A DNA stretch of 64,000 nucleotides, from positions 186,001 to 250,000 of the forward strand of contig DHQY01000009.1 in the NCBI GenBank assembly GCA_002408205.1, given 5' to 3'. Source of the DNA: Bacteroidales bacterium UBA5326 (GTDB lineage Bacteria > Bacteroidota > Bacteroidia > Bacteroidales > UBA932). The position numbers and the translations under genes were made by a program. The notes under the pieces were generated by a model. The model was not told the DNA's origin, searched no databases, and worked only from the letters and a program-made list of their open reading frames with translations. This document shows, piece after piece, positions 26,357 through 34,125 of the stretch (the stretch's first letter is position 1; each line of letters begins with the position of its first letter).

Positions 26357-27345
26357 GCAGAATATGTTTCAGCCGTAATTTGAAAGAACTTGCTGACTTG
26401 TTGCCGGAAGGAAAACAGGTGGTTGTTCTGTATGATAAGGCGGTTTCTGAATGGGTAAAAAAAACCGGATTGCCCGCCGACCTGTCCATTGGGCTCGAAG
26501 GCGGCGAAACACTTAAACAATGGGATGCCGTAGCTCGGGTGGTAGATCGTTTTATGAACGCAGCTGTAGACCGTTCCTGGTTTTTAGTCGGCATCGGCGG
26601 AGGTACTGTTTGTGACTTTGCAGGTTTTTTGGCCTCTATCTATATGAGGGGAATTTCGTTCGGATTTGTTCCCACTACGCTTATTGCACAAGTGGACGCC
26701 GCACTGGGCGGTAAGAACGGCATACATTTCGGATCCTACAAGAATATTCTGGGCTGCATTGTGCAACCTGCCTGGATCTTTTGCGATCCGGACCTGCTCA
26801 GATCGTTGCCTCTGCGTGAATTCCGGTGTGGTTTGGCCGAGTGTGTCAAACACGGGGCCATAGTCTCTGAACCGTATTTTAGGTTTATCGAAGAAGAAGT
26901 AGCCGGATATGATCCCGCAGAATTGCCCGATGCTACGTTAGACCGGCTGGTCAGGGACTCACAGCAGATTAAAATGGATATCGTGGAAAAGGATCTGTAT
27001 GAACAGGGAGAACGCAGGGCACTGAATTTCGGACATACTTTTGGACACGCCATGGCTGCCGAAGAACCGTCCCTTTCACACGGTCAGGTGGTTTCCAAAG
27101 GCATGGTAATGGCTTCGAGACTTGCAGTAAGAAAGGGCTTGCTTGAAAAAGCCGAATGTGAAAGATTGGAAAAGGTACTGGCCCGCTGCGGTCTGGAAAC
27201 GGAGTATCCGTATCCAGAGAACAGGCTACTGCCATATATTCTACATGACAAAAAGCGTCAGACGAATTATATATGGCTTGTGTTGCTCAGACGGATAGGT
27301 CAATACATGATAGTAAAGGAACCTGTTGACTCATTTGGTTTATAA
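26353..27345 (+). CDS. aroB: 3-dehydroquinate synthase
   Basis: NAD- and metal-dependent cyclase, second shikimate step. 330 aa, slightly short for the family. Motifs: GIGGGTVCDFAGFLASIYMRG, PTTLIAQVDAALGGKNG (active-site lysine), the metal-ligand glutamate in LAECVKHG, and metal-binding GHTFGHAMAAEE. Translationally coupled on both sides (4-nt overlap upstream, 1-nt overlap TAATG downstream). Confidence 0.95.
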   Translation: MSRICFSRNLKELADLLPEGKQVVVLYDKAVSEWVKKTGLPADLSIGLEGGETLKQWDAVARVVDRFMNAAVDRSWFLVGIGGGTVCDFAGFLASIYMRGISFGFVPTTLIAQVDAALGGKNGIHFGSYKNILGCIVQPAWIFCDPDLLRSLPLREFRCGLAECVKHGAIVSEPYFRFIEEEVAGYDPAELPDATLDRLVRDSQQIKMDIVEKDLYEQGERRALNFGHTFGHAMAAEEPSLSHGQVVSKGMVMASRLAVRKGLLEKAECERLEKVLARCGLETEYPYPENRLLPYILHDKKRQTNYIWLVLLRRIGQYMIVKEPVDSFGL

Positions 27346-28010
27346 TGAAAAATCCGGGTGTAAGTATTGGAAAAGGGTGGAACAATCTGCTCGCCGGTTG
27401 GTTAACCCGCGCTCCCTGGGTAGAGTTGCGTCTGGACCTGATGGAAGATATGTCGCCGGTTACCCTTGTGGCGCTACGCATGCGTTGTATGGGAAAAGAA
27501 CATAAAATCATGCTCACCTGGTCGTGGACCGGTCAGAGGGAACAACCGCTCGCCCTCTTCAGAGAAATCATCCCATGGCAGGTCGGATGGGTGGACGTTC
27601 CTATGGAAGCACCCTCGGATTATCGCATGGAACTCGCCTCTTTGGCAGAAGAGTGGGGCGTCAGGACAGTATATTCCTGTCATTATTTTGCACATACGCA
27701 ACAGACAGTGCCCTGCGTGGAGCAACTATCCCGCCAGGCCCGTGAAGCTTTTGCCGAGGGAGCCGGTTATGTAAAATTCGCCGTGTACACATGGACAAAG
27801 GAAGAGACAGATAAGCTGCTTGAATGGTGCGACCGGATAAATGAAGAATTTACGGGCGAGAAAAGAGTCACGCTTATGATTATGGGAGAATATGCGCTGA
27901 TTTCCAGACGCATTGCTATTCATAAGGAGTTTCCCTTTGTCTATTCTGCTCCCGACGCAGACACAACTACCGCACCTGGTCAGCCAACGTTTCAAGAATT
28001 ATTGACGTAG
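27345..28010 (+). CDS. aroD: Type I 3-dehydroquinate dehydratase
   Basis: Schiff-base dehydroquinase, third shikimate step, 221 aa. Visible motifs: substrate-binding VELRLDLME, catalytic histidine in YSCHYF, Schiff-base lysine in AGYVKFAVYT, and MGEYALISRRIA, close to the usual MGxxGxxSR. Sequence outside these motifs is divergent. The last 44 nt overlap the convergent waaA gene. Confidence 0.87.
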   Translation: MKNPGVSIGKGWNNLLAGWLTRAPWVELRLDLMEDMSPVTLVALRMRCMGKEHKIMLTWSWTGQREQPLALFREIIPWQVGWVDVPMEAPSDYRMELASLAEEWGVRTVYSCHYFAHTQQTVPCVEQLSRQAREAFAEGAGYVKFAVYTWTKEETDKLLEWCDRINEEFTGEKRVTLMIMGEYALISRRIAIHKEFPFVYSAPDADTTTAPGQPTFQELLT

Positions 28011-29145
28011 CTCCGGTGCGCGATCTGACATAGGCGGCAGCTTTTCTCCCCGAGTCCTGCATACTTTCCGGGTTGTCCAGCCAGTTCCGGAAATGGGATA
28101 ACAGCCCGGCATATTCTGTATATGATCTGGCGGCTCCTATCTCTGTCAGCTCTGCCGCTTCCCTGAATTTTTTATAGTTCGGGCCAAAAAGTACCGGTTT
28201 TCCGTGAACAGCCGCTTCCAGTGTATTATGAATACCCGAGGGATTGAACCCGCCTCCTATGTAGCATAGCGTAGCGTGACGGTACAGCGAGGAAAGCAAC
28301 CCCATGCAATCAATAACCAAAACACGGGAACAGCTTCCTTTCTGAGGAGCGGAATAAAATTCGGGATTCCATTTTTCAAACAGTGCGGATATCCCGGTCA
28401 GATGTGCCGCATGTATTTCGTGTGGGGCCAGTATTAGTTGAAAATGAGGAATTTCTTCCAGAAGCCGGGCCAGCATATCTTCGTCTTCGGGCCAGGTACT
28501 GCCGGCGACCAACAACGGGGTGGCCATGCGTTCAATAATCCATGCAGGCGTATTGTCTCCTTTGGTTATTGCTACCACCCTGTCAAAGCGGGTGTCCCCG
28601 GCTACCGTAACGGGCAATGGCAGCTTAATATTCTTTTGCAGTAAATCGGCGGATGAGTTATCCTGTACAAAAATCCGGGTGTAACATGTAAGCATATGCC
28701 GGTGGAACATCCCGTACCATTTAAAAAACGGCTGTTGGGGACGGAAAATGGCAGAAAAAAGATAGGTGGGAATATGTCTGCGCCTGAGAGCAGTAAGGTA
28801 AAAATACCAGTATTCGTATTTGACAAACAGGGCGGCCGCCGGTTTGACAACATTCAGGAAGCGGGCTGCGTTCCACGGACTGTCAAGCGGAAGATAAAAA
28901 ACATAATCGGCTCCCTTATAATTTTTCCGTACCTCATATCCCGATGGCGAAAAAAACGTCAATAAAATACCGGACCCGGGGTATTGTACCCGCAATGCTT
29001 CCATGACCGGTCTGCCCTGTTCGAATTCTCCGAGAGAGGCACAGTGGATCCAAAGTATATCCCGGGAGGATCCCCGGGGGAAAGCGTTTTTGAGCCTTGT
29101 CCACTGACCTCTTCTGCCGGCAAAAAATTGTCTGGTCTTATTCAT
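27967..29145 (-). CDS. waaA: 3-deoxy-D-manno-octulosonate (Kdo) transferase lacking the usual N-terminal anchor
   Basis: GT30 glycosyltransferase adding Kdo to lipid A precursor, 392 aa. Motifs: WIHCASLGEFEQGRP with the catalytic-base glutamate, LLTFFSPSGYEVRKNY, VAGSTWPEDE, and a C-terminal YIGGGFNPSGIHNTLEAA nucleotide-binding region. Family members usually start with a hydrophobic membrane anchor of about 20-25 residues before a basic segment. Here translation starts at the basic segment (MNKTRQFFAGRRG). A perfect -7 box lies 4 nt upstream and a divergent promoter follows, so there is no room for an anchor. Confidence 0.92.
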   Translation of the reverse strand: MNKTRQFFAGRRGQWTRLKNAFPRGSSRDILWIHCASLGEFEQGRPVMEALRVQYPGSGILLTFFSPSGYEVRKNYKGADYVFYLPLDSPWNAARFLNVVKPAAALFVKYEYWYFYLTALRRRHIPTYLFSAIFRPQQPFFKWYGMFHRHMLTCYTRIFVQDNSSADLLQKNIKLPLPVTVAGDTRFDRVVAITKGDNTPAWIIERMATPLLVAGSTWPEDEDMLARLLEEIPHFQLILAPHEIHAAHLTGISALFEKWNPEFYSAPQKGSCSRVLVIDCMGLLSSLYRHATLCYIGGGFNPSGIHNTLEAAVHGKPVLFGPNYKKFREAAELTEIGAARSYTEYAGLLSHFRNWLDNPESMQDSGRKAAAYVRSRTGATSIILETLADQVR

Positions 29146-29149
29146 GCCG

Positions 29150-29157
29150 CAAAGGTA
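29150..29157 (-). promoter_or_regulatory. -7 box of waaA, 4 nt before the start codon
   Basis: TACCTTTG on the minus strand, then CGGC and ATG 29145. The 15-base string from box to ATG is identical to that before mnmH. Confidence 0.65.
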
Positions 29158-29169
29158 TGGATTTTAAAT

Positions 29170-29177
29170 TACCTTTG
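29170..29177 (+). promoter_or_regulatory. -7 box of the PHP-domain gene, 4 nt before the start codon
   Basis: TACCTTTG, then CAGA and ATG 29182. It faces the waaA box with only 12 nt between, forming an inverted pair CAAAGGTA...TACCTTTG. Confidence 0.65.
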
Positions 29178-29181
29178 CAGA

Positions 29182-30333
29182 ATGACAAAGAAACAAAGAA
29201 GAAGAGGTGTCGCAGTGCTGGTATTGCTGCTGTTGGCCGGCTGGACCCTGTTCCGCCTCATGCCTTTCTACCTGCCTTCAGAAGCCGTTCCGTTTAATGG
29301 GGTTTTTTGGTATAATCCCTATGAGGGACTTACCCGGGGTGAAGGGAAATGGCTGCGGACAAATTTTCATGCGCATTCCAATGCCTGGGGGAAAATGACC
29401 AACGGGAGCAAAAATACGGTGTCTGACATCATGGCAAAATACGATTCGCTCGGCTATGATATTATTGGCATATCAGATTACCAACACATTACGGCTACCC
29501 CTTGTGCTGTTTTTATTCCGGTCTATGAACACGGTTTCAATATCATGAAGACCCACCAGGGATGCCTCGGAGCCAGGAAAGTCTATGGCTGCGACGTGAT
29601 TATTCCCCAGACACGGTCTCAGAAACAACATATTATTAATATTCTGAAAGAAAGATCCGAATTGGTTGTCCTTAACCATCCGGGGTGGATGGGCGGATAC
29701 TCTGTACGGAATATGCAACAACTGACCGGGTATGATCTGATTGAAGTTTTGAATGATTTCTGGAAATCGGAAGATCTCTGGGACGTGGCTCTTTCTTCAG
29801 GAAAACCGGTCATGATGATTGCCGGGGATGACGCTCACAATGTGTTTAAACCTACCGATATTGCCCGCGACCTTACTATGATCTATGTACGTTCGGGACA
29901 GCTAAAACCGCAGCATATCTACGATGCCCTCAAAAACGGAACTGCTTATGGCTTGGAGGTGACCCGGCGTGCGGCCCGTTCAATGGTCCCTGAAAAACGC
30001 CGTGGCCTCGATTCCCTTCCAGTTCTTCAATCCTGCATTGTCCGGGGTGACAGTCTGTGTGTTTTGCTCACAGGGGAAGCCCTTGAATATACATTTATTG
30101 GCCAGGACGGGATAATATTGTCCACTGTATCTGAAAATACGGCAGAGCCTGACAAGGATCTTCCCATAATATATAAATTGCAGCCTCAAGATACGTATGT
30201 GAGGGTCCGGATACTGCTTCGTGACAGTTCTCTGCTCTACCTCAATCCCGTTATGCGAACGGCACATCCAGGAATGAAACCGCCTATGCCGGAGGCCCGT
30301 AAAAGGCAACTATTTACTATCTTTGCCCAATGA
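29182..30333 (+). CDS. Membrane-anchored PHP-domain phosphoesterase-like protein
   Basis: 383 aa from MTKKQRRRGVAVLVLLLLAG. A single N-terminal transmembrane helix (about 8-26) is followed by a PHP fold: NFHAHSNAWG (HxH), YDIIGISDYQH, VVLNHPGWMG and MIAGDDAHN supply metal-binding His/Asp residues. The C-terminal 110 residues look like a small beta domain. PHP proteins are metal-dependent phosphoesterases; the topology places the domain in the periplasm, so substrate and role are open. The frame is open upstream to 28984 but that part is antisense to waaA; the -7 box fixes 29182. Stop overlaps the mlaE start (ATGA). Confidence 0.8.
   Translation: MTKKQRRRGVAVLVLLLLAGWTLFRLMPFYLPSEAVPFNGVFWYNPYEGLTRGEGKWLRTNFHAHSNAWGKMTNGSKNTVSDIMAKYDSLGYDIIGISDYQHITATPCAVFIPVYEHGFNIMKTHQGCLGARKVYGCDVIIPQTRSQKQHIINILKERSELVVLNHPGWMGGYSVRNMQQLTGYDLIEVLNDFWKSEDLWDVALSSGKPVMMIAGDDAHNVFKPTDIARDLTMIYVRSGQLKPQHIYDALKNGTAYGLEVTRRAARSMVPEKRRGLDSLPVLQSCIVRGDSLCVLLTGEALEYTFIGQDGIILSTVSENTAEPDKDLPIIYKLQPQDTYVRVRILLRDSSLLYLNPVMRTAHPGMKPPMPEARKRQLFTIFAQ
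30318..30325 (+). promoter_or_regulatory. -7 box inside the PHP gene's 3' end, 4 nt before mlaE
   Basis: TATCTTTG, then CCCA and ATG 30330. It lies within coding sequence, so mlaE may be both read through from upstream and started from its own leaderless promoter. Confidence 0.5.
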
Positions 30334-31076
30334 TAAGGAATCTATTGCTGCAGACGGGTCAGTATGTGTTGCTCATGAAACGGGTTTTCAGAAAACCCGA
30401 AAAATGGAGTATTTTCTGGAAGCAGTATATTGCAGAAACCGAAAAACTGGGACTCTCCTCGGTAAGCCTTATAGGGATTATCTCCCTGGCCATAGGCGCA
30501 GTGCTTGTCATTCAAACTTCCTATAATATCGAGAACCCGTTTATTCCCAAAATGTACGTCGGTTACATGGTGAGAGAAAGCATGATCCTTGAATTCTCCT
30601 GTACCATGGTGGCCCTCATTCTGGCCGGAAAGGTGGGGTCCAATATATCGTCCGAAATAGGAACCATGCGCCTTACAGAACAGATAGACGCCATGGAGAT
30701 GATGGGGATTAACTCCGCCAACTACCTGATCCTTCCCAAAATTGCAGCTGCCTGCGTGTTCAACCCCGTTCTGATGTTATTCAGCTTTATGGTTGGGATA
30801 ATAGGCGGGTGGCTTATAGTGGCACTGACCGGCATGATTACCCTAAGCCAATACACAACCGGGCTGCGTTTTGCTTTTAACGGGTTCTACGTTGTGTATG
30901 CCATTTCTAAAATGGTAGTGTTTAGCTTTATTATGGTATCTGTAGCAGCCTCATACGGATATAAACCAAAAGACAGTTCTCTGGAAGTCGGCAGAGCCAG
31001 CACCCGTTCTATTGTTGCCAGCTGCCTGCTCATACTTATTGCAGACCTGATGTTAACCCAGTTATTGCTCAACTGA
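30330..31076 (+). CDS. mlaE: MlaE-family ABC transporter permease
   Basis: Inner-membrane permease of an MCE/Mla-type phospholipid transporter, 248 aa, with about five transmembrane segments. Conserved MlaE features include VGSNISSEIGTMRLTEQIDAMEMMGIN. Start overlaps the PHP gene stop by 4 nt, and its stop overlaps the mlaF start (TGATG). Function: lipid exchange between inner and outer membrane, by family. Confidence 0.92.
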   Translation: MIRNLLLQTGQYVLLMKRVFRKPEKWSIFWKQYIAETEKLGLSSVSLIGIISLAIGAVLVIQTSYNIENPFIPKMYVGYMVRESMILEFSCTMVALILAGKVGSNISSEIGTMRLTEQIDAMEMMGINSANYLILPKIAAACVFNPVLMLFSFMVGIIGGWLIVALTGMITLSQYTTGLRFAFNGFYVVYAISKMVVFSFIMVSVAASYGYKPKDSSLEVGRASTRSIVASCLLILIADLMLTQLLLN

Positions 31077-31831
31077 TGATATTTGTCGAGAAAATCAACA
31101 AATCCTTTGGAGAGGAGAATGTTCTTAAAGATGTATCTGTCACCTTTGAAGAAGGAAAAACCAACCTGATCATTGGAGCGAGCGGTTCGGGCAAGACCGT
31201 CCTGCTAAAAGCAATAGCGGGTCTTCATGGAATAGATTCGGGTCGGATCCTGTATGACGATATAGTATTCAGCGCGTTGAACGATCAAGCGCGAAAAGTC
31301 ATCCACAAGCAGACGGGCATGCTTTTTCAGGGTGCCGCATTGTTTGATTTTGCCACAGTAGAAGAAAACGTACGTTTTCCACTCGATTTTTTTACCGGAT
31401 GGACGGCAGCAGAAAAGCGGGAAAGAGTGGCTTATTGTCTTAACCGAGTCAATCTGTACGGGGTGGAAAACAAGTATCCTTCTGAATTGAGCGGCGGTAT
31501 GCAAAAAAGGGTGGGAATCGCACGGGCCATAGTTATGAACCCGAAATATCTTTTCTGCGATGAACCCAATTCCGGACTGGACCCTCAGACGGCCATATTG
31601 ATAGACCGGCTTATAAGTGACATTACACATGAATTCCACATGACTACCATCATTAACACGCATGATATGAATTCGGTAATGGCCATTGGGGAAAAGGTCG
31701 TGTTTATATATAAGGGTGAAAAAGCATGGGAAGGTCCTCCAGGAGATATATTTCAAACCGGCAACAAAGAATTGAACGATTTTGTCTTTGCTTCCGAAAT
31801 GGCTAAAATGTTACAGCAGGTCAGATCCTGA
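31076..31831 (+). CDS. mlaF: MlaF-family ABC transporter ATP-binding protein
   Basis: ATPase partner of MlaE, 251 aa. Walker A GASGSGKT, signature LSGGMQKRVGIARAI, Walker B YLFCDEPNSGLDP, switch histidine in NTHDMNS. No MCE-domain MlaD gene follows; the next gene is convergent and overlaps by 11 nt. The substrate-binding MCE protein must be encoded elsewhere. Confidence 0.93.
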   Translation: MIFVEKINKSFGEENVLKDVSVTFEEGKTNLIIGASGSGKTVLLKAIAGLHGIDSGRILYDDIVFSALNDQARKVIHKQTGMLFQGAALFDFATVEENVRFPLDFFTGWTAAEKRERVAYCLNRVNLYGVENKYPSELSGGMQKRVGIARAIVMNPKYLFCDEPNSGLDPQTAILIDRLISDITHEFHMTTIINTHDMNSVMAIGEKVVFIYKGEKAWEGPPGDIFQTGNKELNDFVFASEMAKMLQQVRS

Positions 31832-33023
31832 AACGGATGCCCAACTCCATTTTAAACTGGGTAGGCTGAATGGTTCTTATACTCTTGGGCTGGTCGTTAT
31901 CGAAATAATGGGATACGGTGGGTTCAAGATAAATACCAATAAGTTCGGAACATTTATATTCTATACCCAGACCCCCAAACACAGACCATTGTACCCCTTT
32001 GACTGCCTGACTCTGGCGGGTGCTCACATTATTAAGCTGGCAGATGTATTCATCAGAAACCGCTTTATCAACGGCGCCTCCGCCAACAACGTAAACAGAC
32101 AGGTACCTGTTATTCACGGCATGAAAATAAATGCCTACCGGAATGCCAATATAATGGGTGTTTTGGTCCACAATATATGATTTATCTGCCGTATGGACCT
32201 GGTATTCGCCTCGTAAAAGTGTGTATGTAAGTGAAGCCCCCACAGAAAGCCACCGGTTGAACTCTTTCTGAACATTAATACCGGCAGACAAAGGGGTTGA
32301 AAAATGGGTGGAGATCACGTTCACATCATCTTCCGAAAACTGATTGGCCAGGTAATCCGGGATTCCCAGATTTGACAAGTCGCTGCCGGCAAGGCTCAGA
32401 GGTGTTTCCCACTGTGATGTGTATGTAGATGGAGTAAAAAGGTAATTGCCGTTTATGGCTCCCTGATAGGAGAAATTTGCCGCAGTAATCCATTTATTAT
32501 TCAGCTGTTTTCTGGCAGGGAGATCGGGCATAATAAAGGAACTGCGGTTATCCGTTTTTTCCTGCGGAGCCGGTTTTACCTCTGCAAATACAGGATTATC
32601 TTCCTGTTGAGGGGTTTCTGGCTGAATGGCAGATGGGACCGGCACCTGACTTTCTTCCGTGTTTTGTGAAAGTGTTGCTGCCATTTTTTTCCGGGAAGGC
32701 ATAAATATTACTTCAGAAATCCGAGGTACTTTGGAGGTACGGATATCCATGGGATCGGGTTGATTAAGATCTGGCAAAATGGGCGGAATAATTGCTATGG
32801 CACCAGGTTGAGGTACAGGGCTCCGGTGAAGCACAGGCGTTAAAAGTGTAAGTAACAGCAACAGACAGGCCGCAGCAGAAGTGTACCAGATCATTTTCTT
32901 CCGTCTCATGGCCGCATGCTTTGCCATTCGGGCCGAGAGGGCTTCCCAGTCCCCTTTTTCTTCCGGGTCGGAGAAATTATAAACCTTCTCCTTTATAAGT
33001 TTATCAAATGCGTCTTCACTCAT
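31821..33023 (-). CDS. Single-TM protein with C-terminal outer-membrane-barrel-like domain
   Basis: 400 aa in an unusual order: a soluble N-terminus (1-43, anti-sigma-like acidic/basic helix), one transmembrane helix (about 46-64, after RRKK), a proline-rich linker (about 65-175), and a C-terminal region of beta strands typical of outer-membrane barrels (AGINVQKEFNRWLSVGASL, YIGIPVGIYFHAV, VFGGLGIEYKCSELIGIYLE). It ends in MELGIRFRI. There is no cleavable signal peptide. Third gene of a sigma factor-lipoprotein operon, so the N-terminus could bind the sigma factor. Exact role unknown. Confidence 0.75.
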   Translation of the reverse strand: MSEDAFDKLIKEKVYNFSDPEEKGDWEALSARMAKHAAMRRKKMIWYTSAAACLLLLLTLLTPVLHRSPVPQPGAIAIIPPILPDLNQPDPMDIRTSKVPRISEVIFMPSRKKMAATLSQNTEESQVPVPSAIQPETPQQEDNPVFAEVKPAPQEKTDNRSSFIMPDLPARKQLNNKWITAANFSYQGAINGNYLFTPSTYTSQWETPLSLAGSDLSNLGIPDYLANQFSEDDVNVISTHFSTPLSAGINVQKEFNRWLSVGASLTYTLLRGEYQVHTADKSYIVDQNTHYIGIPVGIYFHAVNNRYLSVYVVGGGAVDKAVSDEYICQLNNVSTRQSQAVKGVQWSVFGGLGIEYKCSELIGIYLEPTVSHYFDNDQPKSIRTIQPTQFKMELGIRFRI

Positions 33024-33483
33024 AATTAAGTGGCACTAATGGTTTGTTAATTGAAAGATAAGCACGTCCGAAAAATAATGGTCCGAATTCTCTGACTTCT
33101 TCTCTGGTTAAATCAAATGTAGGCAATACAAAATGAATATATTGTGTATCTGAAGGATAGGAAACGTTGTATCTTTCTCCCGGAGCATTTATAATCATGC
33201 GGAACTCCTGGGAAATGGGAAACGCTATGGTATTGGCACAATAGAATCCTGTCTCATTGGTGGTTACCGGATCTTCCATTCTTAGAAGAACAGAGAGATC
33301 CTTAATAGGCTCTTCTGTTAGCGAATCGGTTACAATACCTTCCACAATAAAGATTGCATAAGGATATTGCCGTGATGAGAGAGAATCGGAAGTGGATCCC
33401 GAAGGCATAAACGGCAATACATCCCTGCACGAACACAGTGTTCCGGAGATTATTATCAGGTATAATATAGCCTTTTTCATCAC
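33016..33483 (-). CDS. Small lipoprotein, possible carboxypeptidase-regulatory-like fold
   Basis: 155 aa with a lipoprotein signal peptide (hydrophobic stretch ending SGTLCSC; either cysteine could be lipidated). The mature part contains a strand pattern like the CarboxypepD_reg/radical-SAM-associated lipoprotein family: VEGIVTDSLTEEPIKDLSVL, then TNETGFYC. Overlaps its neighbours by 4 nt (sigma factor) and 8 nt (barrel protein), so all three are made together. Confidence 0.7.
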   Translation of the reverse strand: MMKKAILYLIIISGTLCSCRDVLPFMPSGSTSDSLSSRQYPYAIFIVEGIVTDSLTEEPIKDLSVLLRMEDPVTTNETGFYCANTIAFPISQEFRMIINAPGERYNVSYPSDTQYIHFVLPTFDLTREEVREFGPLFFGRAYLSINKPLVPLNYE

Positions 33484-34046
33484 CTATGTTTATCCAGTTT
33501 ATTCTGTAGCCAGTTTCTTGCCCTGGAGTACTGGGAACGCGAAGTACTTTCACTGATGTTCAGCATTTCCGCAATTTCGTGATGGGCATAGCCCTCCACG
33601 GCGTACATATTGAAAATCGTACGAAACCCGGTAGGCATCTCTTCTATGCAATCCATAATATCCCGCGCCGAAATACTTTCTATTATATTTCCCGATATCG
33701 TAGTTTTGCCCGCCGTCACGTCAACCTGCTCACTATAACGCAACACGTCATTCTTCCGTAAATAGGAGAGTGAAATGTTAACAAAAATCTTTCGCGCCCA
33801 ACCTTCAAAAGAACCCGTTCCGGCATACATCCCTATTTTATCGAATAATACGACAAAACCATCCTGAACCAAATCCCGCGCGGTTTCCCGGCTCCCGACA
33901 TATCGCGTACAAACCGCCAGCATTTTTGCGTAAAGACGCTCATATAAAGCACATTGAGCTGCCGGGTTTTTTTTAACACAGGCAGCAACAAGCGTACTTT
34001 CCGGTATGTCTTTTGTAAGATGAAATTTAGAGCCGGAATGTTGCAT
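33480..34046 (-). CDS. ECF-type RNA polymerase sigma factor
   Basis: 188 aa from MQHSGSKFHLTK. Sigma-70 region 2 (QCALYERLYAKMLAVCTRYV, then ARDLVQDGFVVLFDKIGMY) and region 4 (MPTGFRTIFNMYAVEGYAHHEIAEML...STSRSQYSRAR). The frame is open to 34148, but the promoter -7 box lies within that extension and 34046 is the first ATG after it. It heads an operon with a lipoprotein and a TM-plus-barrel protein, likely a signalling unit sensing the envelope (inference). Confidence 0.9.
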   Translation of the reverse strand: MQHSGSKFHLTKDIPESTLVAACVKKNPAAQCALYERLYAKMLAVCTRYVGSRETARDLVQDGFVVLFDKIGMYAGTGSFEGWARKIFVNISLSYLRKNDVLRYSEQVDVTAGKTTISGNIIESISARDIMDCIEEMPTGFRTIFNMYAVEGYAHHEIAEMLNISESTSRSQYSRARNWLQNKLDKHR

Positions 34047-34075
34047 TGGTTTAAGAAAAATAGTACAGGCTTGAG

Positions 34076-34083
34076 CAAAAGTA
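34076..34083 (-). promoter_or_regulatory. -7 box of the sigma factor operon
   Basis: TACTTTTG on the minus strand, a perfect TAnnTTTG, ending 29 nt before ATG 34046. The first ATG downstream of the predicted start site is the assigned start. Confidence 0.55.
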
Positions 34084-34113
34084 AAATAAATAATTGAATT
34101 GAACGAATTGTGG

Positions 34114-34121
34114 TAAATTTG
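34114..34121 (+). promoter_or_regulatory. -7 box of the TPR lipoprotein gene, 4 nt before the start codon
   Basis: TAAATTTG, a perfect match, then CCAT and ATG 34126. A TTG 17 nt further upstream could be a poorly spaced -33 element. Confidence 0.62.
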
Positions 34122-34125
34122 CCAT

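Noticed and set aside
28984..29181. Longer start for the PHP gene
   Set aside because: Those 66 codons are antisense to waaA and lie upstream of the -7 box that ends 4 nt before ATG 29182.
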